This document shows positions 58,101 through 64,000 of a DNA stretch of 64,000 nt, in pieces (positions within the stretch are counted from its first letter, which is position 1; every line of letters starts with the position of its first letter). The DNA is from Liolophura sinensis (taxonomy: Eukaryota; Mollusca; Polyplacophora; Chitonida; Chitonidae). Under the pieces are notes generated by a model. It saw nothing but the letters and a program-made list of their open reading frames with translations. It was not told the origin of the DNA and ran no database searches. The position numbers and the translations under genes were made by a program. The stretch lies in contig NC_088295.1 in assembly GCF_032854445.1 (NCBI RefSeq), forward strand, positions 73,126,028 to 73,190,027, given 5' to 3'.

Positions 58101-59694
58101 TCAACACTGCTCATCAAGTTCATCAGCTGCTCATTCAGTAAATCGACCTGTCCAAGCTTCAGCATACAGCCCACAGTCAACAAACCTAGTCCGATCAGCT
58201 ATAGGAATTAAAAACACAGGACATGTGTGTACATTACATCAATGAATGATCGATCTAAACACTGATTTATTATAACTTTATTCTGTGGGATATTCGAGTC
58301 TCAGGTTGGCAAGTGAGGTGTTTAAACATACTGTATAATTCAGACAAAATAGTGTATCCTTCTTCTCAAGGAAGAGAACAAAATAATTTTGCGGTCGCTG
58401 TGAGTTCAAGTCCAGCTCATTCTGGTTGCCTCTCCGACCGTACGTGGGAAGGTTTGCGAGCAACCTGCGGATGAACCTGAGTTTCCCCCGGGCTTTGCCC
58501 GTTTTATACTCATCATAATGCTGGTCACTGTCGTATAAGTGAAATGTTTTTGAGTACGACATGAAACAACAATAACTAACTAACTAAATAAATAAACAGT
58601 CTATTCTAAGCAGTCTAACAGTCTCCTGTTATCTGTTATGAATCAGGACATAAGCCGTACATGGGTCGGATGTAAGACCCATGTGTGTTTTTTAAACATC
58701 CCCTATCTTTGACATGAAGTATGAAACCCTACTGTCCGCAGATAGCTTAGCGGTTGTATAAACCCGAAATCAGGAGCTCACAAGATCGTCCGTTTAGCCG
58801 CCCGGGGGTTACATTTGACTTATTGCTAGGCGTCTCATAGTGTGGTACACTCTGCTCTCTTTTTTGAGCATAAATCCTTACAGAGATACAATAAATTCAT
58901 ATCCCCGCCACACGATGTTTATGGAACTCTACACGTGCCCCTAACATCCCAACACAGCACTGTTGAAGACAAGGTAGTATACGTTTTCTGCTTATTGCAG
59001 CCAACAGGTAGGATTCCGTTAAATTTAATAGTCAACAAAAAACATTTCTTTTGGGATTTTCTTTTCGATGATGCTATATCGGATGAATTTCGTATCATCA
59101 CTCTGGTCTCAAAATCTCTCAAGACATGTACATCAGAAACGTGTATATGTTCTATTTCCTCTGCCTCTTCCTGGGCGAAATCCAACACTGCTAAAACATC
59201 ATGTCAGCACAGTTCTGCGCTGCACTCAGAGAGATTTCCCTTGTAAATTACTTAATCGGAAGAGATAAACAGGCCTCTCACTGACGATCAAACTTTCTTT
59301 TGTTGTGTAAAGGTATGGATCTAAAATGTAATCGTGTATTACCAACCACATTTCTGTAATCGGTGGCTATAAATTAAAACCAGGCGCTGACAGCTTGGTC
59401 AATTCTTTTACGCATCTGTTAGTTGTAAAAACACCGCCAAGAACTGAGTCCATAGTATATGACACTGTTGAAGGTACATCCACGACTCGGCACAAGGTAA
59501 GTAAACGCCCTTTAGCCTTCGTCATAGAGGAACAGTGTGCTAGCTAAACAGATTTTCCAAACAGTAAATACAGCTAAAATGGTTTCAGAGAACCAAACGA
59601 ATCAGCCATGACTTACATACACAGAAAAGAAACTTACCACAAAGATGATGTTGATCAAGACAAGAAATATCTTGGCACAAGTGGAGCAGCCCAT
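49175..59694 (-). CDS. Tetraspanin
   Basis: Seven coding exons, all phase 0, on the minus strand: 59694-59638, 58198-57950, 57386-57312, 55606-55499, 54926-54717, 50797-50714, 49240-49175 (TAA). They encode 282 aa. N-terminal MGCSTCAK has likely palmitoylated cysteines. Span 1 (about 9-33) and span 2 (about 69-92, AAVALIISGVIIFIIGFLG) flank the small loop. Span 3 is 103-124. The large extracellular loop (about 128-240) has the CCG signature (166-168), PLTCC (199-203), Cys220 and Cys235, six cysteines in all, with N-glycosylation sites at Asn171, Asn182 and Asn206. Span 4 is IFIGVGVGILVLE joined to LLLLISSILAY, followed by a short tail. The exon 5 donor (GTCAGA) is weak but the phases match. 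The protein would organise membrane microdomains and partner proteins. Its direct orthologue is not recognised. The gene is directly upstream of the minus-strand Ig receptor, on the same strand. Confidence 0.9.
49560..49812 (+). repeat. tRNA-SINE (family 1), nearly full length
   Basis: Head CTCAGCTGGTTAGCGCGCTA with a 15-bp deletion after GTAATGACTC, B box GAGTTCAAGCC, a full body and an AATAAATAAATA tail. It is within the last intron of the tetraspanin. Confidence 0.9.
50578..50672 (-). repeat. tRNA-SINE (family 1), tail fragment
   Basis: (TTTA)n, GATTTACAATGCACTCAAGA, ATATTTCATTTATATGA, GAATTATGGTGG. Truncated. Confidence 0.75.
51690..51990 (-). repeat. Second tRNA-like SINE (family 2), copy D
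   Basis: GCTTAGGGTTTTACGTCGTA, CTTGAGGCAGGGCGAGTCC, GAAGTGTGATGCCGAAGACA, CACCGAGCCAACCAGTCCTG, GTGCTGAGTGCCAAGCGAGA, then GTATGACCCGACCCAGATTT. Intron of the tetraspanin. Confidence 0.85.
52165..52440 (+). mobile_element. Three-armed foldback repeat built on GCGAGGTA, copy 1
   Basis: It consists of a direct array of (A)GCGAGGTA-type octamers, a loop AAATTAAACATAATCT, an inverted array (TCCTCGCTTCCTCGCATCGA), a TTTGCAAAGG spacer, a third direct array, and a unique end GGGTGCAGTCACTATAATCA. The same order in reverse is at 53718-53990. No coding sequence. Confidence 0.7.
53018..53062 (+). repeat. tRNA-SINE tail relic
   Basis: TTCTTGAGCACGCAGTTATG, CACCAATCAGTTAAATAAAT match only the 3' end of family 1. 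Confidence 0.5.
53105..53270 (+). repeat. tRNA-SINE (family 1), head missing
   Basis: GGCTTCCTCTCCGCCCGTAA, GTGGGAAGGTCTGTCAGCAA, the full body and TTGAGTACAGCGTAAAACAC then poly-A. Tetraspanin intron. Confidence 0.9.
53718..53990 (-). mobile_element. Three-armed foldback repeat built on GCGAGGTA, copy 2 (reverse)
   Basis: Reversed relative to copy 1: it begins AAAGTGATTAAAATAACTGC, then ACCTCGCTGCCTCACTACC, a GCAAAGTTTTTCGCAAAG spacer, a GCGAGGTAGCGATGCAAGG arm, the loop AGATTATGTTAATCT, and the arm CTCGCTACCTCGCTGCCTCG. Both copies lie in the same tetraspanin intron. Confidence 0.7.
54985..55157. repeat. About 32-bp C-rich minisatellite, five units
   Basis: Units resemble CACAGCTCATCCCCACAAAA followed by CCCCAGCCCAC. 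Located in the intron between tetraspanin exons 4 and 5. Confidence 0.85.
55812..55922. repeat. 56-bp tandem duplication
   Basis: ATGCCGGACTGGAATAAGCG at 55814 recurs at 55870 with the following AGTAG and GAATGG blocks. Confidence 0.75.
55970..56175. repeat. Unnamed dispersed repeat (family 5), copy 2
   Basis: Aligns with 8893-9095 in the same orientation; see that entry for the shared blocks. Tetraspanin intron 3. Confidence 0.65.
57598..57853 (+). repeat. tRNA-SINE (family 1), head partly deleted
   Basis: GTTGGTTAGCGCGTTAGCGC runs straight into TGTGAGTTCAAGTCGAGCTC (the linker is lost), then the full body and an (AAAT)n tail. It lies in tetraspanin intron 2, about 100 bp from exon 2. Confidence 0.9.
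58388..58600 (+). repeat. tRNA-SINE (family 1), 5' truncated
   Basis: It starts at GCGGTCGCTGTGAGTTCAAG, has a diverged body and ends AACAACAATAACTAACTAAC and TAAATAAATAAA. Tetraspanin intron 1. Confidence 0.85.
58738..58840 (+). repeat. Possible tRNA-like SINE head relic
   Basis: CCGCAGATAGCTTAGCGGTT resembles a tRNA-type A box (TAGCTTAGCGG). The B box region is eroded. It is followed by CCGCCCGGGGGTTAC. Confidence 0.3.
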
Positions 59695-60371
59695 CTTGGT
59701 ATATTCCAAAAATCTAAATCTAAAACCCAAGAGGCGGCTTTTTGTCCTTGCTGATGGCACAGTGGTAGACACTTATATCTTAGACACGGTTACTTTGTTG
59801 ATCGTCTACCACCTGTACGACTCTTTTCACGCAGAATGGCCTAGCCTTGGGGGTATATTCGCTATAATAAACCTGTATGTCCACTTATACAGTATTGTCT
59901 GGCAGTTGGACGGAAGCCAACCGATAGTATTTCACGTCAAAGTTTCATGTGTATTGCTCACTTAGTACCAGTGCTGAATCCAGCGGCGCTTAACTGTTAC
60001 ACCCAACATGAAGGTAGTACTGATTGCCTTTACACACAATATCAAGGAAATTATCCTTGCCAAACATAAAGACACTGTACATGGTAACATCCCATGACCG
60101 ACTTCAATGTCTTTTCTGTTTAGGTATTAAACCTTGGTCATATGCCTAAACAAGGTCCCCCAGTGCAGGCAGTGATTCTTCTATCTCCAGTCCGATCCAC
60201 ATACTAACATACAACAACCTTGGATTAGGTGTCAAATAAGAGCAGGTTCCACCCTCCAAAGTTAATCAATGAAACTGCCAATGCTGTCTATCGTCTCGAT
60301 TTAATTCACCCTGGCGGACTTGGTGATGAAGTATAAATAATTAGCATCACGGACGATGTCTTCACTTGATA

Positions 60372-60402
60372 GGCGTGTTGTTTTAAGCTAATAAACAACA
60401 CG
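60372..60402. repeat. Perfect 11-bp stem-loop
   Basis: GCGTGTTGTTT and AAACAACACGC flank a 9-base loop. The function is unknown. Confidence 0.75.
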
Positions 60403-62921
60403 CAAATCTTGGATCAAGGCCTCACAACGTTAATTACGGATGCAGGTCGCAAACACGTCGTACATGTACGATAATGGCACATATAGAACAATAGCACTGT
60501 AATAATATCGTACAACAAATGTACACTAAAAAATGTCGAATACCACTTTGTAAAACTGGGCGGAGGATATTCCTCCCATCGGAGACTTACGTTAACATGG
60601 TGATGTAACATCAACAGCTATTTTAGCTGTGCATCTTACGATAGTTTAAGTGCCGCCATCCCAGTATACAACACGATCCCTAATAAGTAAGATATTAAAA
60701 ATCACATGTACCCATTATGTTTTAGCTGTTACTATATCGACCTGAAAATTGGATCCCATGCTCACGTTTAAGTCCACGTTTTATCGTTTGTCATTTAACA
60801 TTATTGCCAGATTTAAGCAACTTATTAGACACCTAATTCATTTTCCTCGATATACTACAATTCTACATTGTTTATTTCACTCACAGACCACTCAGGACGG
60901 CACGAAGGGTACAATTTTAAGAGGACAAAAATATTTGCATATGATTCTTGTAAGTGGAAGCAATTCAGTGTAGGCTAGATTATGGACATCGGGCTCAAAG
61001 TACACAAAATACATGAAATAAACCTTCATATTATGGTGGCAGTTTCTGGATGCCAGGCGGAACAGGGTTTCCCCGATCCACTACTACGTTTGAGGCGCTA
61101 CTCACCTAATCGTTAAACATTTAAGGATACTAGAGGCCCTCATGGGGGGAATTCATCCACAAATTTTTTATTTCACATTTTGATTCTCCATTTTCTTATC
61201 ATTCCTGTCGCTTAAACCAAATTCAGATTATAAAGTTACAAAACGTATAACATTTTATGCCCTTAGTGCTGCTTTCTTAGTTTCCACTGATTAGGGGGGT
61301 TAACTTACTGAGGTAGATTACCTACTATCAATACACCTGCCTCTGTTCAAAGTTTATAACCTCCTACTAACATTTGTCTGTAATTTGTGCTCCAGTGTTT
61401 GTAACGAATTCTGCGTATGCAGGCATATGGACCTTTATATATATGTTAAGAAAACCAATAGCCCTAATGCCCCAATTGGGGTGCAATCTAGGGAGGGATT
61501 AATAAGCACATTACAGCAGTTGGTTTTCACAGTTATCATGACTTTTAAGAGTAAACTACCAATTTACACTTTCTGTGAGTTTTATGATTTTTAAAAGTTT
61601 ACGTAGGTTGAGATATTCTTAAAGAAAATATCACGGTTTTATAATTAGCTCACACAGCTTGCTCTTTGGTACGTTGAGGCCTTCAACAGGCATGGTCTAT
61701 ATGTGAAGGCTATAAATAGTTCCAAGTTCCTCTGTTCCTCAGTGACTTGTTTCATTTTCATGTTTAATGAAAAATCAGGTATGTTCACTTTTCGAGCTCA
61801 CTGAGCAGGATACTAAAGACAAATTGTCTGTATGATCTAGATCCGAAGTCTTGACATCAACGATAAGTTAAATGGTCCTAACACACTAAACCATTTGTAA
61901 CACCAATGTTCGCAGTTGTGATACATGCTATGCAGCACACCTTATTTAAGAAAATTTACTTATGCCCTGAGTGATCGTCTTTGACCACGGAATCGCAACA
62001 TTTTCCGTTTCCAGTAGCCGGAAGCAGATCACAATCATATTTCCGCTGACCAGAAATTTAACATAAACACTGCACCGAGTTTCCCGTGTTCACAGAAACC
62101 TGTCAGACTTGGGTGTTACGCTTCCAATATTTCCACTTTTTCTTAAAACGTCTGATCCTCGGAAATCTGATAATTTCACTCAGTATCTACTTTTAGCTAA
62201 AAGAGAGCATTGTTCACATGTTCACATTCCAATATATCGTGTAAGCCAGTTTTGTACAAAATATGTTTTCAAACGCCCAGAATTCCCAGTTATACAGGAA
62301 AATAGGTTGTAGCATTTGCTTAAATAATTTTAGTTGGATATCTGATGAGGAATTCAATCTGTGTATTTTTTATAAAGAGACAGAAATAGTGCATCAATAG
62401 TTGGCATCAGATCCTGTTTACCGGCCGCAGTATATTTGAAAAAGTATTTCATCAATAATTCTAAATAAAAATATTCGTCTACAATCTTGATTTCGTTTCC
62501 ATTAAAATAAAAAAAAAGATATTCTATAAAATATAAAATCGATTTACGGTTGAACCCGACTTGTATTGTATTCATTCATCGTAAGAATCCACTTACATTT
62601 AGCGCTCAAATGAGTTGGGCTTCAAAGAAAAAGTGTTCAATTAAAGAGACACAGTTTTATGCCTTACGCCTTTGAGGTTAGGTCTCTCAGTAACAGTCTT
62701 GTGCTGGCGAATAATCATATGTTACGTCGTCCAGATTTCCAATCATGGTGCAAACTGAACTCATTCAAGTCTTGCGGACCGATATTTAAACACATGACTG
62801 CCTTCCAACAGACAGAAGGGTGATGACAAGCCGGGTGTTTGGTCAGACCTAAGCGTTTCGCCGCTGATCATTGACTGATTTGTGTTTTCAAGCAGTACTC
62901 AAGAATGTTTACTTGTATTTA

Positions 62922-63112
62922 TGTATTTCATTGGTGTTATATGTTATATATTATAGTGGTGAAAACCCACGACCATCAGCAGGTTACTGCCCATTTACGG
63001 CCGGAGAGGAGCCAGCATGAGGTGGACATGAACTCACAGCGACTGCATTGACGAGAGGCTCTTGGGTCATTTCCCCGCGCCGTCACGCTAACTACCCCGG
63101 CCACGGAGGCAC
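62922..63112 (-). repeat. tRNA-SINE (family 1), internally deleted
   Basis: TTTCATTGGTGTTATATG, GAAAACCCACGACCATCAGC, TTTACGGCCGGAGAGGAGCC, GAACTCACAGCGACTGCATT and CGGCCACGGAGGC. Confidence 0.8.
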
Positions 63113-63200
63113 TTTCTACTTATATGACGGCAGTCAAGTATATGAGAGTTGGAAACCTTGACAGAGAGCTCGGGGGAAAACCCACGACCACGCGAGGAAA
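63113..63200 (-). repeat. tRNA-SINE (family 1), body fragment
   Basis: CTACTTATATGACGGCAGTC, a diverged middle, GGGGGAAAACCCACGACCAC. It is adjacent to the previous copy and probably a separate insertion. Confidence 0.6.
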
Positions 63201-64000
63201 CCTGAGTGACTGAAGTAAACGAATTGCCTTGAGTGCACAGTTCATAAGCATTGTTACAGTGGAAATAAGCTGTAGGCTACATCCGCTTGGACGTCTACAT
63301 ACTAGAAAAAGAGCTATACTGTGTCGTTTAATTAGCTGATATCCAATTACAGTCTTGGGTAATTAAGCCCAATCGAATGACTTTGAACGTCACGCGGCAA
63401 CGCGGCTCCGTGGTAAGTATGACTTCAGTGTTTTGGTTGAGTGCAGTTGTCCACAGTAACGTTAAAAAGCACCTTTGCATTGCACTGTATAAGATTACCT
63501 GTACCCACGAAGAATAGTTTTTATTTCCACCTTTTGGGCAACATAATATTCTTTACAGTAGTCATAGTCAAGCCATTTCTAGTATAGCAGAGATCTACAA
63601 AAACATATGTACAGGAACTTGATGTATGCCGTTGGAATATTGCGCTTAAACAAGAACTGTTTGTGGATTGTAAAAGAGCAAAATAATACTATCGTCTAAA
63701 TGGCCAGTATACACTATCTGTCAACACAATATTCCTCAGCATTTCAATTTGTTTATTCAATCTCATTACAAATTTTTTTTTGTAGGAATTCCGAATGTAG
63801 ATCCTTTAAAGTCCTCTGGCAATCGTCATCAAATTTAAAATTTTGTTTCTTTAAAAAGATCAAACAAGCGCAGCTCGAACACTCTTTCAGCATTTTCTGC
63901 ATCTCAAGCTTTTTGACGCACTGTCGCGTTATTTTATTTTAAGGAAAAGACCTCTGAAAATCGAAGTAGGTATTACTACATAGACCACTTCAAACTATGC

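Larger units (their letters stand above)
59695..64000. other. Upstream flank of the tetraspanin, no gene supported
   Basis: It contains the tetraspanin promoter next to 59694, one 11-bp perfect stem-loop at 60372-60402, and SINE remnants at 62.9-63.2 kb. Open frames are short and have no domain. I see nothing else. Confidence 0.5.

Overview
This is an animal (metazoan) genomic window, most likely from a mollusc or a close lophotrochozoan relative. The evidence is short GT-AG exons in long AT-rich introns, a gene set of animal membrane proteins (a PMAT-type nucleoside/monoamine transporter, immunoglobulin-superfamily receptors, a tetraspanin), and many copies of a tRNA-derived SINE ending in (AAAT)n that resembles the V-SINE/RUDI type known from molluscs. 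I worked out all gene models by hand from splice sites and codon phase. No transcript or database evidence was available. No retrovirus-like or other virus-derived element was recognised.

Layout: (1) 951-6315, plus strand: a complete seven-exon SLC29A4-like transporter of 525 aa. (2) 6316-13346: repeat-rich intergenic DNA. (3) 13347-24544, plus strand: an eight-exon type I IgSF receptor of 475 aa with three Ig domains, one membrane span and a tail carrying an ITIM-like and an ITSM-like tyrosine motif 26 residues apart. (4) 24545-31056: intergenic DNA and probable 3' UTRs. (5) 31057-45890, minus strand: an eleven-exon type I IgSF receptor of 619 aa with five Ig domains. Its tail has a YxxM site, a consensus ITIM and a YxN site. 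(6) 49175-59694, minus strand: a complete seven-exon tetraspanin of 282 aa. (7) 59695-64000: no gene found.

The two Ig receptors are convergent, tail to tail, and look like diverged paralogues. Both start with a 37-nt coding exon, use phase-1 exon junctions almost throughout, and end their ectodomain with an Ig-like domain that has lost both canonical cysteines. Their tails carry different sets of SH2-docking motifs. The plus-strand receptor's tail is strikingly like that of vertebrate PD-1 or Siglecs. A tetraspanin lies just upstream of the second receptor, on the same strand. The pair therefore looks like a small locus of invertebrate inhibitory-type (or paired) immune or recognition receptors. 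This is the most interesting content of the window. The immune role is inference.

The non-coding DNA holds at least three SINE-like families, two TTAA-flanked non-autonomous DNA elements, a previously unfamiliar three-armed foldback element in two inverted copies, other dispersed repeats without a name, and about ten minisatellites. Two of these minisatellites repeat recognisable transcription-factor cores (CACGTG; GTAAACA).
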